Assembly (NCBI GenBank): GCA_036417435.1
Contig: CM070907.1
Coordinates: 57,272,001-57,336,000, forward strand
Reading direction: 5' to 3'
Source of the DNA: Inia geoffrensis
Taxonomy: Eukaryota > Chordata > Mammalia > Artiodactyla > Iniidae
Length of the DNA stretch: 64,000 nucleotides
The notes beneath the pieces were generated by a model that worked only from the letters and a program-made list of their open reading frames with translations, was not told the DNA's origin and did not search any database. Made by a program: the position numbers and the translations under genes. The first letter of the stretch is position 1. Each line of letters starts with the position of its first letter. Positions 1 to 11,610 of the stretch are shown piece after piece.

Positions 1-1
1 A

Positions 2-1824
2 TTATTCAACACAGTTTTGGAAGTTTTAGCCACAGCAATGAGAGAAGAAAAGGAAATAAAAGGAATCCAAATCGGAAAAGAAGACGTAAAGCTGTCACTG
101 TTTGCAGATGGCATGATACTATACATAGAGAATCCTAAAGAGGCTACCAGAAAACTACTAGAGCTAATCAATGAATTTGGTAAAGTAGCAGGATACAAAA
201 TTAATGCACAGAAATCTCTGGCATTCCTATACACTAATGATGAAAAATCTGAAAGTGAAATTAAGAAAACACTGCCATTTACCACTGCAACAAAAAGAAT
301 AAAATATCTAGGAATAAACCTACCTAAGGAGACAAAAGACGTGTATGCAGAATATTATAAGACACTGATGAAAGAAATTAAAGATGATACAAATAGATGG
401 AGAGATATACCATGTTCTTGGACTGGAAGAATCAATATTGTGAAAATGACTCTACTACCCAAAGCAATCTACAGATTCAATGCAATCCCTATCAAACTAC
501 CACTGGCATTTTTCACAGAACTAGAACAAAGAATTTCACAATTTGTATGGAAACACAAAAGACCCCGAAGAGCCAAAGCAATCTTGAGAACAAAAAACAG
601 AGCTGGAGGAATCAGGCTCCCTGACTTCAGACTATACTACAAAGCTACAGTAATCAAGACAATATGGTACTGGCACAAAAACAGAAATATAGATCAATGG
701 AACAGGATAGAAAGCCAAGAGATAAACCCATGCACATATGGTCACCTTATCTTTGATAAAGGAGGCAGGAATGTACAGTGGAGAAAGGACAGCCTCTTCA
801 ATAAGTGGTGCTGGGAAAACTGGACAGGTACATGTAAAAGTATGACATTAGATCACTCCCTAACACCATACACAAAAATAAGCTCAAAATGGATTAAAGA
901 CCTAAATGTAAGGCCAGAAACTATCAAACTCTTAGAGGAAAACATAGGCAGAACACTCTATGACATAAATCACAGCAAGATCCTTTTGACCCACCTCCTA
1001 GAGAAATGGAAATAAAAACAAAAATAAACAAATGGGACCTAATGAAACTTCAAAGCTTTAGCACAGCAAAGGAAACCATAAACAAGACCAAAACACAACC
1101 CTCAGAATAGGAGAAAATATTTGCAAATGAATCAACTGACAAAGGATTAATCCCCAAAATTTACAAGCAGCTCATGCAGCTCAATAACAAAAGAACAAAA
1201 AACCCAATCCAAAAATGGGCAGAAGACCTAAATAGACATTTCTCCAAAGAAGATATACAGACTGCCAACAAACACATGAACGAATGCTCAACATCATTAA
1301 TCATTAGAGAAATGCAAATCAAAACTACAATGAGATATCATCTCACACCAGTCAGAATGGCCATCACCAAAAAATCTAGAAACAATAAATGCTGGAGAGG
1401 GTGTGGAGAAAAGGGAACACTCTTACACTGCTGGTGGGAATGTGAATTGGTACAGCCACTATGGAGAACAGTATGGAGGTTCCTTAAAAAACTACACATA
1501 GAACTACCATGTGACCCAGCAATCCCACTACTGGGCATATACCCTGAGAAAACCATAATTCAAAAAGAGTCATGTACCAAAGTGTTCATTGCAGCTCTAT
1601 TTACAATAGCCTGGAGATGGAAACAACCTAAGTGTCCAACATTGGATGAATGGATAAAGAAGATGTGGCTCATATATACAATGGAATATTACTCAGCCAT
1701 AAAAAGAAACGAAATTGAGCTATTTGTAATGAGGTGGATAGACCTAGAGTCTGTCATACAGAGTGAAGTAAGTCAGAAAGAGAAAGACAAATACTGTATG
1801 CTAACACATATATATGGAATTTAA
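2..1824 (+). pseudogene. L1 ORF2 C-terminal fragment (reverse transcriptase end plus Cys-rich domain), broken
   Basis: ORF2 encodes the endonuclease/reverse transcriptase that copies L1 RNA at nicked chromosomal DNA. Visible here is the RT catalytic motif read as FADGMILY (codons near 101-124), in which Gly at 110-112 stands where active L1 has the second catalytic Asp. The frame is open from base 2 to a stop ending at 1015, then continues in another frame from about 1020, so there is an indel near 1010-1030. A TAG at 1108-1110 interrupts the second segment at a position that is normally Trp. The C-terminal zinc-finger-like pattern C-x3-C-x7-H-x4-C is intact at 1390-1443, and the frame ends with THIYGI then a stop at 1822-1824. 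The element is dead, but the low number of lesions suggests moderate age. Confidence 0.95.
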
Positions 1825-2043
1825 GAAAAAAAAATGTCATGAAGAACCTAGGGGTAAGACAGGAATAAAGCGACAGACCTACTAGAGAATGGACTTGAGG
1901 ATATGGGGAGGGGGAAGGGTAAGCTGTGACAAAGCGAGAGAGTGGCATGGACATATATACACTACCAAACGTAAAATAGATAGCTAGCGGGATGCGGCCG
2001 TATAGCTCAGGGAGATCAGCTTGGTGCTTTGTGACCGCGCGGA

Positions 2044-2073
2044 GGGGTGGGCTAGGGAGGGTGGGAGGGAGGG
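2044..2073 (+). other. G-quadruplex-prone tract in L1 3' UTR
   Basis: At least six runs of three or more G separated by 1-4 base loops occur within 30 bases on the plus strand. Such tracts are a known feature of mammalian L1 3' UTRs. Folding is inferred from the pattern only. Confidence 0.7.
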
Positions 2074-2329
2074 AGACGCAAGAGGGAAGAGATATGGGAA
2101 CATATGTATATGTATAACTGATTCGCTTTGTTGTAAAGCAGAAACTAACACACCATTGTGAAGCAATTATACTCCAATAGAGATGTAAAAAAAAACAACA
2201 GTTTATTATGTTCAGGACGCTGTTTAGTTTATTTGGGGAAATAAGATATGTGCTGCTCTTGGTCTGGAAATAAAGATGGTGCTGGTACCTAATACTGACA
2301 GGTAGTAGCCTCCTTTGGCCTTATCCTTA

Positions 2330-2610
2330 GTTCAAAGCCCAGATCATCTCCACTTATTTCATGGAACTTTCTGGGATTGCTCCAACATTCTGTGTTGCTC
2401 TTCTCTTCCCTGACTCTGAACTCCAACAGCTCTGTGCCTGCTTGGTAGAAATTAGCCTCTTATTTTACTTCTGGTTTTATTTCCAGACAATTGTCACGGA
2501 AAGATGCAGAGCTCCTTGAGAACAAAGATCATGGCCTTACTGTCTTATTCCGCACACAGCTAGACTGATGCTGAAGGATACTCCACACATGCTTGGTGAA
2601 TGAGTACAGT
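2330..2610 (+). mobile_element. L2 LINE 3' fragment
   Basis: Degenerate L2-type 3' sequence: the stretch gctccttgagaacaaagatc near 2511 and the terminal motif around 2588-2606 (cttggtgaatgag) are the usual L2 end in plus orientation. It is heavily diverged. Confidence 0.65.
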
Positions 2611-3289
2611 TTTACATACATAGTAGTATGCAATTTACATAACGAAAATACCACAAACCAGAATGTGTCTCTCTGGGTCTGATACCTGCTTGCCGGAAGA
2701 CTAGTTTTCTCGAACCTATACAGAGACCAGACTCTTGACAGCAGTTTGGCATCCAGAAAAAATGATTGTCTTGGGTGCTTCCCCCCATCCTCCGCTTTCC
2801 TTCAGTTTTCCACAGCCTCTGAGCCAGAACTTTGTAGAAACAGCTAAAATCTTCAAGGAACCGTGAACTCCACTCCAGGAACCTCAGAGGTGGGCAGCAT
2901 CAACAGAGCTTCCGTTTCACCAAAGAAGAGCCATCTGTTCTGCTGGAATTGTTCTCAGATTGTTGTCGCATCCTCTGAATTTCTCTTTTTCTCTCTTTTT
3001 TGAGCGGTAAACTACATGGCCTATTTATATCACGATCCTTGTGTTGTTTTTAGTGTGGCTTTTTCAGTAGAAGGGGGGATTTGGTTCTATTCACACTAGA
3101 ACAAATGCTAGTAAACTCCAGTCCCATTCATGCGCTCTCCTCACATAACCAGACGTTTTAGAGACTTGCAGGGAAGCCCTGTCACCCCAAGGCTAAATCT
3201 GCTCCTGTTCTGACTAGAAAACTGTAAAGTCCTGAAACTCGGATGTGAAGATGCATTAGAACCGTAGTATGTGCAGGTTCTTAGCTCTT
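2611..3289. other. Unassigned single-copy-like sequence
   Basis: No open frame of note, no splice-flanked exon pattern and no repeat that I recognise. Mixed base composition with short T-rich runs near 2985-3001. Confidence 0.5.
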
Positions 3290-3490
3290 TTATTTGTTAT
3301 AACCTCTTATTTTTTTTATTCGTTTGCATAAACTCTTTCTACATTAAAGATAATAACCCACCATATGTCAAAGTTATCACGTTTTTAGATTAGTTTTTTG
3401 TTGATCTCAATTTTACTTGTGGCACTAATGGAAACTTCATTTTTATGTAGTCCTTATATATTAGTATTTGTTCTGGCTGGGTGTTTTGCT
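3290..3490 (-). mobile_element. Possible very old L1 ORF2 remnant
   Basis: AT-rich text around 3325-3400 loosely resembles the reverse complement of an L1 ORF2 segment. Divergence is too high for a firm call. Confidence 0.25.
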
Positions 3491-3642
3491 CCATTGAATC
3501 GTCATTTTCTGTGTTAATACCATGTTTAATGCTAGTGAATTAAGTGGGCATTTTCACACCCTTTTTTTTGTGGGATATAATTGATCTAACTTTTCAGGAA
3601 AAGCAATTTGCCAATAGATTTCAAGAACTTAAGACCTGTTTC

Positions 3643-3765
3643 TTTTTTTTTTTTTTTGGCCATGCCACACGTTTTATGGGATCTTAGTTCCCTGAGCAGG
3701 GATTGAACCCGTGCCCTCGGCAGTGAAAGCACAGAGTCTTAACCACTGGACTGCCAGGGAATTCC
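3643..3765 (-). mobile_element. Old tRNA-derived SINE (CHR/cetartiodactyl group), short
   Basis: A T run (3643-3657) is followed by ggccatgccacacg and ends in accactggactgccaggga, the reverse complement of the SINE head. The Pol III B-box region is readable near 3701-3715 (gattgaaccc). The flanks share aaacctgtttct-like sequence (about 3629-3642 and 3770-3783), a decayed target-site duplication. It is shorter and more diverged than the CHR copies further along. Confidence 0.85.
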
Positions 3766-3789
3766 CCCTGAAACCTGTTTCTATCCTTT

Positions 3790-4400
3790 GGCCCAATATT
3801 TCCCTACCCAGGGACCTATGCTAAGGAAACAGCAAGAAATATAAAATATTGATGCCTTAAGATGTTCGTATTAGTGTATTAATATTATTTATAGTAGTGA
3901 AAAATTGGATCTAATGTCTGGAAATAAGATTACCATGTTTATCATTAATAGATTATCATGTATCCATTAACATTTTCAATTTTAAGACCCAAGAAATGCT
4001 CATGATATAATCAGTGACGTGCTTGCTAGTAAATGTTTAACCACAGGCTGTCTGAAAAAAGAAAAACAAAATAGCCCTGCTTTGTAGTGTCTGCCAATTT
4101 CTGTGGTGTAAATATTCCCTCTGTGGCTGATTTCAAACTACCAATGTGATGTCACTGAATTCAGAGTTGGAAAGAGATGAGCTTTGGCTCTCGTGAACAA
4201 GTGCGAGCCATGTTACTTGACAAAAATAGAACGCAAAGGGTGTATACAGTATGATCTCAACAACATAAGTAATCTACTTTAAAAAAAGGCTGGAGGAAGA
4301 GAGGTTACCTTTGGGTAGTGGAATTATGAGGAATTCTTTCTGCCCTGCATCTCAGTATTTCTCTGAACTTCACAGAACATTGAGAGAGAGCCTAGAGGAT
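3790..4400 (+). mobile_element. Ancient L1/HAL1-like remnant
   Basis: Text such as the stretch near 3880-3905 (attatttatagtagtgaaaa) and the 3' part near 4300-4330 (gaggttacctttgggtagtgg) is typical of very old plus-strand L1 or HAL1 copies. No frame survives. The boundaries are soft. Confidence 0.45.
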
Positions 4401-4774
4401 TATTATGATCAGAAAAAACAACTGATGCTTGCCGTGCTTCCCTCTGCCCCCATCGACTCCCCATCATGGAGCTTGGCTTCTTTTGCCATTCCACGGACTC
4501 CAGTAACAGTACTACGTTGGGGCCTTTGTGGGAGTCAATCTTGAAGCCTTGCCTGATCTTTCTCGAGGCTTTTCTTTGCTTCAGAATCTCCTGTCCCTAC
4601 ACTTGTCTCCTTTTTCATCCTCCACCAAGAAGGTGCTTCATTATCCTGGTACAGCAGGCAGAGGGATGAGAAACACATACGTGGGTAGCCCCCAATACAG
4701 CTTATGTTTCTGCTACGTGTGACAAAAGTGTGCCTCCTATCACACGAAGTGGATGGGAAACCCTCACTCTGGAA

Positions 4775-4905
4775 GGAGTGAGTCATCCCACCTCATTGTC
4801 AGATGGGGGAGCATAAGGCCAACAGATTGGTTTAAGGGCCCACAATGAGCTAGTGGCTGGGAACCCAGGTCTCCCGACTTCCAGTCAGCTGCAGTATTCA
4901 ATGGA
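4775..4905 (-). mobile_element. MIR SINE fragment
   Basis: Reverse-complement MIR core: gctagtggctgggaacccagg (4850-4870) preceded by a degraded cagatgggg motif at 4800. Confidence 0.65.
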
Positions 4906-5519
4906 GCAGTGCCAAAGGCAATGATCCATCTAGAACTTCCCATGTATAATAGAAACTGCTAAGAGAAGGCGGTCTCTTCATATGCTCTCATTCTGTATTG
5001 AGACTCAGGTGGACATCCAACACTGTCACTGTGAGGCCGTGCTGGGGAGTCTACAAACCTTACAGTTCTCTGGCAAGCAGCCCCCTCCTTTGCTTTCACA
5101 AGTGCACTTTCGGATGTGGTCAGTTATACACTGAGAAGAGGACATGCCAGGTGTTTGGGGGCAGTTCAAGAACCTGCACTTCCAAAGCTTCATTCTAGTA
5201 GGCAGCAGCTTTCCAGGAAGCCTGTTAGTGTACAAGTAGGCACAAGGACGGGTACATAAATAAAGGGGAACTTGTTTTTCTATGTCTAGGGCACACCGGA
5301 AGTGCAGGCTCAGTAGCTTTTCTCCAGGAACAATACTGGCTCCTTGAAGTGGGGCCTCAGTGAAGTCTTCTCCACCTTGGAATTGAAATACAGTGTCCTT
5401 GCTTGACTCCCCTGCCCACTTTCTAGGATGCAGCACTCCTGCCCTGTTCCCCATCTCAGAGAAGCAGGCACTAGTTAGAAACCTCATCCTCGCTTGTGCA
5501 CTTGTCCTGACGTGCCCTG
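4906..5519. other. Unassigned stretch with a 153-residue minus-strand open frame
   Basis: No repeat recognised. A minus-strand frame is open over 5026-5487 (153 residues, about 12 cysteines, no signal peptide or domain that I recognise). No splice sites or conservation can be shown, so it is not called as a gene. Confidence 0.4.
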
Positions 5520-6305
5520 ATGTTTCTTCCTGCTCGGTCGCATTATCCTCCAGTCCATCACCAAACAGGCCACTTCACTCCCAGGCAGCTCCGGATTCGC
5601 TCTCTTTGCATCTGTGTCCCTCGCCCTGAGCCATGCTTCCATCGCAGGTTGCCTGGATACCGCAGAAGCCTCCATCCTCGGCCTTTCTGCATCCACTCTG
5701 CCTCCCTTCCAGGCCATTCTACACACGGTAAGGCAGCCAGGATTGTCTTTTCACAATGCCCTTGGGTTCATGGCACTCTGACTATAACCCACTTCTCCTA
5801 GGACAAGAGCCAAACCTTCCCCGTTGCGAAGTGCCTGGAAGCACCTGTCCTCCACCACATTCCTGTCTTACCCTGGCTTTCTGGGCTCTGGCCCACTTTC
5901 AGTTCCTTGACTGTGCTGTGCTCTCTCCTATAGGGCTTTTTTGGTCTGTACTACAGCTCCTAATGCTGCCACCCACATGCCCTATAAAGCGCGTCTCCCC
6001 CGCTTCCCCAGCTCAAGCATCCCTTCTTCAGGGGATCTTTGCTGCTCCCATACCACCTCCCCATACCCCCTTCAGTGACCAGGTCCTTTGTCATATGCTC
6101 TCAGATAATCATGCCTCTTTTCTTCAGAACACTTACTTTAATTTACAGTTACACATTTACTGATTAAATCCATGCCCTGTCTTGACTGTGGGGACCATGA
6201 GAGCAGTGGCCATGTCTTTCACTGTTCATGAATGTATCCCCAGCATCTACCACCATGCTTGCTCGCAGCTCGTTAAATGCCCTTTAAATGAATGGCTGAG
6301 TGAAC
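5520..6305 (+). mobile_element. L2 LINE, long 3' fragment
   Basis: Nearly 800 bp of continuous L2-type sequence in plus orientation, from the pyrimidine-rich region (5560-5720), through the decayed coding end (about 5880-6060), to the terminal end near 6270-6305 (taaatgaatggctgagtgaa). Open frames here are by-products of the C/T-rich composition. Confidence 0.8.
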
Positions 6306-6344
6306 GACATATGACTTCCTCTGTGAACACTTCCAGACCGCCCC

Positions 6345-6535
6345 TTGTGGAGTTGGTAACTCCTGCCTCTGTGCTCACCTGGCACTTCATCGCATCCATC
6401 TATCAGTTTCCTCATCTGTAAAATGGGGCTTCCGATACATCCCGGTGTTGAAAGGAAGGTGAGTTATGCTGATGGGTCTGGATACACTACAATGGCTGCC
6501 ATAGAGTGGGTACTCAAATAATACTTGCTTTCTTG
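6345..6535 (+). mobile_element. MIR SINE
   Basis: Contains cagtttcctcatctgtaaaa (6405-6424) and the 3' part ending near the tactcaaataatac text at 6510-6525. Confidence 0.8.
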
Positions 6536-7239
6536 ACAGTCATACTTGTTTCTTTTGATCATTAGCACTTTAAAGGTCCAAGCCTCACGTCACGCATCTC
6601 AACGGCCCTCACAGGGATGGCCTTGCACACAGCAAGTGGGCCCCCATGAATGCCTGGATATGTTTGGACAATGGGACTGAAACATTAGCTTACATGGTCC
6701 CTGGTTGCCATTTACATGACTAAACCCTTAATTACCTCATCTTCCCCTGAAGCATCTTTTCTGATCCCGTAACTCATGGCACTCTCTGGCTAATTCATTT
6801 TTGATCAACTGGATTGCTCTACACTTACATTCCTCTGTAATGTCGCCTCTGGAGTTGCCCTCAGCACTGGAAGGCAGTCTGGCTCATTTGAACAAATTGC
6901 TTAACATGTTAAATTAGATTCAACCGTCCTTAGGAAGAAAAATTAAAAAGAAAAAAAACGAGATGAACATCAATTGTCCTCATACCCACGATCTTCCAAA
7001 ATTGCCTTATTTTACCGCTGACAGCTCCCAAGGCATGTTTGCTTTGTAATTGTGCAGGAGGTTTAAGTAATTTTCGCCGTCACCAGCCAGCACTCCCTGA
7101 GAATGTACTGACGGCTTGGCACCAAGCTCACAGCATTGTAGAAACATTGCTGACCTGACTATACACCTGCTGCAACTGGGGTAATTCATTCCCTGATTGT
7201 TAACATCATTACTTTGTCTAGTCATGCTTTTCTCTTTCA
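6536..7239. other. Unassigned, possible L2 trace
   Basis: 6720-6870 has a weak L2-like feel (cttcccctgaagcatctttt) but is too diverged to call. Nothing else is recognised. Confidence 0.35.
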
Positions 7240-7535
7240 CTCAGCCCTATCCACTGTGCACCTGTTGAACTCCTATTTATTCTCTAAAGCCCAGCTCAGG
7301 TATCCCTGCCTCCCAGAAGCGTCTCCATTCTTTCATAAAAAAATTAATCCTTCCTTTAAATTGGGCTAACTCCGTATGTTGAACACACTTCTCACACTCA
7401 ACACTGTGTTTCCTTGTTCAATGTTTCTCTCCCTTACTGAAGTGTGAGATACTTAAAAGTAGGTTATTAGTGTCTCAGCACCTATTACGGTGATTTGTAT
7501 ATAGTACATGCTCAATAAACGCTTCTGGACTGAAC
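7240..7535 (+). mobile_element. L2 LINE 3' end
   Basis: Reads from the cagctcaggtatccctgcct region (7290) to the terminal tacatgctcaataaacgctt at 7504-7524, the standard L2 3' end. Confidence 0.8.
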
Positions 7536-7544
7536 AGATAAATT

Positions 7545-8146
7545 CACTCAGCCAACATATATTTATTAGACCTACTATGTGCTAGGTGCAAAGAGTAGCT
7601 TCTAGATCCTGCCCTCTAAATGCTTGGAGTTATTTTGGGAAATGACATACATATATAAAACATAAAACAGAGTGTCATCAATGGAATCACAGAGGTGGGT
7701 GTAAAGTACTATGAAAGCCCCGGGGGTGGGGATGGCTACCACATACATAGTGAATAGACATGTAACCACGAGGCAGTAAGTCAGTACTTAGAAGTGAACC
7801 ACTACTAATTTAGAGGAGGGAAAAATCAGTATGACTGGGATGATGAAGGTAAGATTTGGCCTAGTCCTTTGATATTTGGGCTATGATTTGAGTATATAAG
7901 CAGTAGTTTCTTTCACCATGATCAAGTTAAAATATACAGTATTTATCCACAATAAAGAGGACGGATCCAGACTGAAGAGTGTGTGAGGCTTGGGGCAGCT
8001 GACAGCCAGCTGGTCTCAATCAAGCACCATGACAAGTGTCCTATCAGGGCTTGCCTTCTGAAACCCAGTTGGCTGAGTTTTAGGGCTTGGACACTAAAAC
8101 ATATATAACTAAGTACAAATAAAAGAATTCATCCTAGATATAAGCT
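7545..8146. other. Diverged sequence with a tactatgtgctagg-type ancient repeat start
   Basis: 7550-7680 begins with tttattagacctactatgtg, the start of a common old mammalian interspersed repeat that I cannot name with certainty. 7690-8146 shows nothing recognisable. Confidence 0.35.
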
Positions 8147-9720
8147 TTGAGTTGGAACCTGGTTTGTCAAGTTCCCACAGTGTGGGAAGGCACACACTTC
8201 ACTGGCCACCAGGCAAGGCCACCTGCCCTCAGAAGCAGCCGCAGCGCTAAAGCAACAGGGGGAGCAGTTCAGACCCTGGTCTCAATCTGGTTGCATTGGC
8301 CTTGGGCAGCCGTGGCAGCTTGCATGCTGTCTCCGGCTAGGGAAAGGACTCCTTGTGGGAATCCAGCACTGGGATGGTGGTGAGCTTGGGGCGTGGGGTC
8401 AGGTGGCCTCTGGGAGGTTCTGGGCACCCTCCATGTACAGACCACCGTGCAGAGAGGACGAGAGCCCTCAGGACCCCCTCTCACCCCAGGCGAACATACA
8501 CATTCACGGAAACTCCTCCTTAAAATGACGGTGTTGGAACTACCTGAGGCGGCGTCACATAAAAATCAAAGATGGGAAATCAGGAGGCACGGCTGCCTGG
8601 TAATATGGCAGAACCATGTGTGAGTTTCGGAAGCTCCTCAGTCATCTTTAGCTGCGGGTCTGGACAAGAGGAAGGCATCGAAGCCTGTTGCTTGACCCCT
8701 TTCCTCCAATCCGGGCCACATTTGGGTTCCTCCTGATCTTAATAATGCATCACTGTTTTGTAGGAAAAAGTGAGTGGGAAGATGACTCAATCCTGTTCCT
8801 TCAAGACCTAGATCAGAGGCACTTAATCCACCCTGTCTGTATTTCTTTTCTCCTCTGCTCTGTTCTGGCCCTTGTAAGGGCAACCCTGTGCCCATCTCCC
8901 CTGCGAGCTGCCAAGGAGGGAGCTCAGACAATCAGGAAGACGAGCCATGCAAGGAAGACAATCTAGCTTCAGTCCAGTTGCTCTTATGGCCCCTTTCCGC
9001 CTTTCCTTTAACGTCCCACCTTGTTGCAAGAGGCTTCACTGTGTGCGCCTGTGCAGGGCACTTCCCGGCTCCTCCTCTGGACGGGGAAGAGGCCTTGGCT
9101 TCCCCAGAACCTGGAATGTGCCACCAATGGGCTGGATGCGCGGGCACGGAGCAGCGTTGAAGGAGCACTGCGGGGCACACCTCTTCCATAAAACGCCGCT
9201 TCCGTGAAGCATTTACTGCTTGTTACTTTTCAGTCCTCCTAACAGCCTCAGGAAGATAGTATTAGCATTGTCTTACTCATATAGGAGTGCAAAGCTCACG
9301 AAACAAAGTGAGTTGCTGCGGTTACCTCTTTACTGGGATGAGCTTGCTTGCTGCAAGGAAGATACCAAAACTAAGTCTTTGTGAATAAACCCATGTGTGG
9401 ACCTGAAATGGAGCCGCAGGCTGGTGGAAAGAAAGGTGGCTTCAGAGAGAAAGCATTCAGGCTTTGCATCTGTTTCTTTTTCATGTAGACTTCCATGCTC
9501 TCCGCCCACCTACCCCAGTCTCCCCTCATGCTGATTGGCCAGCTCTTTCCACTCTCCCCATCCGTACCCAGAGGGGCCAGTGGAAGTAGCTTAGCCATTG
9601 CCCCTTCGCCAGTTGGGCAGAACTCAGGTGCTCAGATAACTCGTTGGGTTTTGAAAACAGTGACTTTCACATTTGGAAAAAAAAAATAATAATTCATTAT
9701 TGTAAAAAGTGTATTTTACA
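8147..9720. other. GC-moderate unassigned stretch, no gene seen
   Basis: Several short open frames overlap on both strands (8147-9207), which reflects the composition rather than coding. I see no repeat signature and no exon supported by paired splice sites. Confidence 0.45.
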
Positions 9721-9730
9721 TCATGAGTAG

Positions 9731-9865
9731 GTACACACACACACACATATACACATACATACACACATCATGAGGTAAATATATAAATTTATATGTACTA
9801 CTTACAAAAACACACAGATATATAAATATACACACATACAAATATAAGCATATATGTTTGTTTTA
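9731..9865. repeat. Compound CA/TA-rich microsatellite
   Basis: An uninterrupted CA run at 9732-9747 grades into mixed ca/ta/at dinucleotides up to about 9860. Confidence 0.85.
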
Positions 9866-10049
9866 GAAACATATATAACTGAGAAATATTTCATCAAACC
9901 ACACTATATACAAAGTACTCTGATATTTTCCATTCTTTTTTTTTTTTTTATCGTATTAGTAAACGTACGGTTCATTATCCTCCACATTGATTTCATGATC
10001 CACTAATGAGTAGAAACCCTCACTCTGAAAAACACAGATCCAAAAGTTG

Positions 10050-11610
10050 GAAGGCCTCGGGGCTCATTCCTGGCCCCTCTTCTGTTCTTTTTCTCACACT
10101 CTCCTTTGGTGAGCTCCTCTAGCTTCATGATACTGATGATACCCAAATTCACACCAAAGCCTGGACCTCCTCCTGCATCCCTAGGCTCCTACGGCCAATG
10201 GCCTATTTGACATCTGTACTTGGATGCCCCATGGCATCTCAAACCAAACTCCTGTTCCCATCCCAAGCCCACTCTTCTTGCAGTCTATCCCACTTCAGGA
10301 AATTGCAGCTTCATTCTCCCAGATACCCAGGCTCAAGCACTTGGGGTCATCCCTTATACCATTCCATTTCCAAACCACCTGTAGGTACTCTTGGCTTCAA
10401 ACTATGTCTAGAAATGAACAACTCCTACCACCTCCACCACCACTCTCGCTTAACCGCCATCGCCTCTCTCCTGGATCACTGTAATATCCGCTTAACAGAT
10501 CTCTTGTTTTCATTTCAGCCAGAGTCATCCTTTAAAACTATATCAGGCCATGTCACCCCTCTGCTCAAAAGCCTCCAGCGAATCCCCATCTTATGCAGAG
10601 TGTGAAACCCAAAGCCTTTCCACGGCCTCCAGGGCCCTACAGGTTGGACCCAGTGCCTCTCTGGCCTCAGGCCTTGCTGCTCTCCACCCCACTTCCCCTG
10701 CTCTCGTGGTTTCTCTCCCACACCAGCCACACTCCTCCCTCAAGGCCTTTGCTTGCTGTTCCCACTGCCTGCACCTCTCCTTCTCCTATTATCCACGTGG
10801 CTCACTGTTGTAGTCGGGATTCTGAAAACAGAACCAATAGGATGTTTATATGTATAGAAAGAGATGCATTTCAAGGAATTGGCTCCCGTGGTTATGGAGG
10901 CTGATGAGTCCCAAGGTCTGCAGTTGGCAAGCTGGAGACCCAGGAGAGTCAATGGTATAGGGGGCTACATGCTCATGACCCAGGAAAAGCTGAGGTTTCA
11001 GTTCAAGTCTGAAGGCAGGGAAAAAAATGATGTTCTAGCTTGAAGGCGGCCAGACAGGAGGAGTTCTCCTTGCTGGAGGAAGGATCAGCCTTCTGTTCTA
11101 TTCAGGCCTTCAACTGATTGGATGAGGCCCACCCACATGAGGGAGAGCAATCTGCTTTACTCAATCTAATAATTTAAGTGTTAATCTCATCCAAAGACAC
11201 TCTCATAGAAATAACCAGAATAAAATTTGACCAACGATCTGGGCACCCCATGGCCCAGTCGGGTTGACACACAAAATTAATCATCTACTCCTTCCTTCAC
11301 CTTTAGGTTTCTGCTCAAATACTGCCTAATAAGACTTCCTTCAGCCAGTTATATATAAAGATACTCCTTCCCTCGCTCGTGGTCCTTCAAATCCCCTTAC
11401 CCTGCTTTCTCTTTCTCCAAAGCACTTATTACTAACCTGACTTATTATATATTTATCTATTATTATTTTAAAATTTACTGTCATCTACCCCAAATTGTAA
11501 ACTCCATGGGGACAGGGACCTTGTTTTCTTTTCACCCATCTTTCCAGTGTCTAGAACAATGCCTGGCATATAATCACCACCTAAGTAACATTTTTTGAAT
11601 TAATGAATGA
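10050..11610 (+). mobile_element. L2 LINE, about 1.1 kb, interrupted by an LTR
   Basis: Two blocks (10050-10805 and 11288-11610) are consecutive L2 sequence in plus orientation. The first ends in the acctctccttctcctattat region and the second resumes with ttaggtttctgctcaaatac (11306) and ends with gaacaatgcctggcatataa (11554-11573) and a terminal gaatgaatga-like end. The break at 10806-11287 is an inserted MLT-type LTR. Confidence 0.85.
10806..11287 (-). mobile_element. Solo LTR, ERVL-MaLR (MLT-type), inserted in L2
   Basis: In minus orientation this reads from a TG-like start near 11287 (gattaattttgtgtgtcaac) through the conserved middle, whose plus-strand text is caactgattggatgaggccc (11110-11129), to an end whose plus-strand text is cagaaccaataggatg (10829-10844). 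There is no internal coding region on either side, so it is a solo LTR. A target duplication is not clearly preserved. Its position splits the L2 cleanly. Confidence 0.85.

Larger units (their letters stand above)
1..2195 (+). mobile_element. L1 (LINE-1) retrotransposon, 3' part, cut by window start
   Basis: The 3' portion of a LINE-1 element: the end of the reverse transcriptase domain, the ORF2 C-terminal domain, a 3' UTR and a short A tail at about 2187-2195. The 5' part lies outside the window. The 3' UTR carries a dense run of short G tracts at 2044-2073, typical of mammalian L1. It matches in sequence the minus-strand L1 tail at 32187-32921, so both belong to related subfamilies. The coding part is broken by one frameshift, one stop and a catalytic-site change, so this copy is not autonomous. 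Confidence 0.97.

Noticed and set aside
5393..6421. A cluster of plus frames of 78-135 residues
   Set aside because: These lie in an L2 fragment whose C/T-rich composition keeps several frames open.
10198..10904. Overlapping plus frames up to 135 residues
   Set aside because: They are L2 sequence read in shifted frames.
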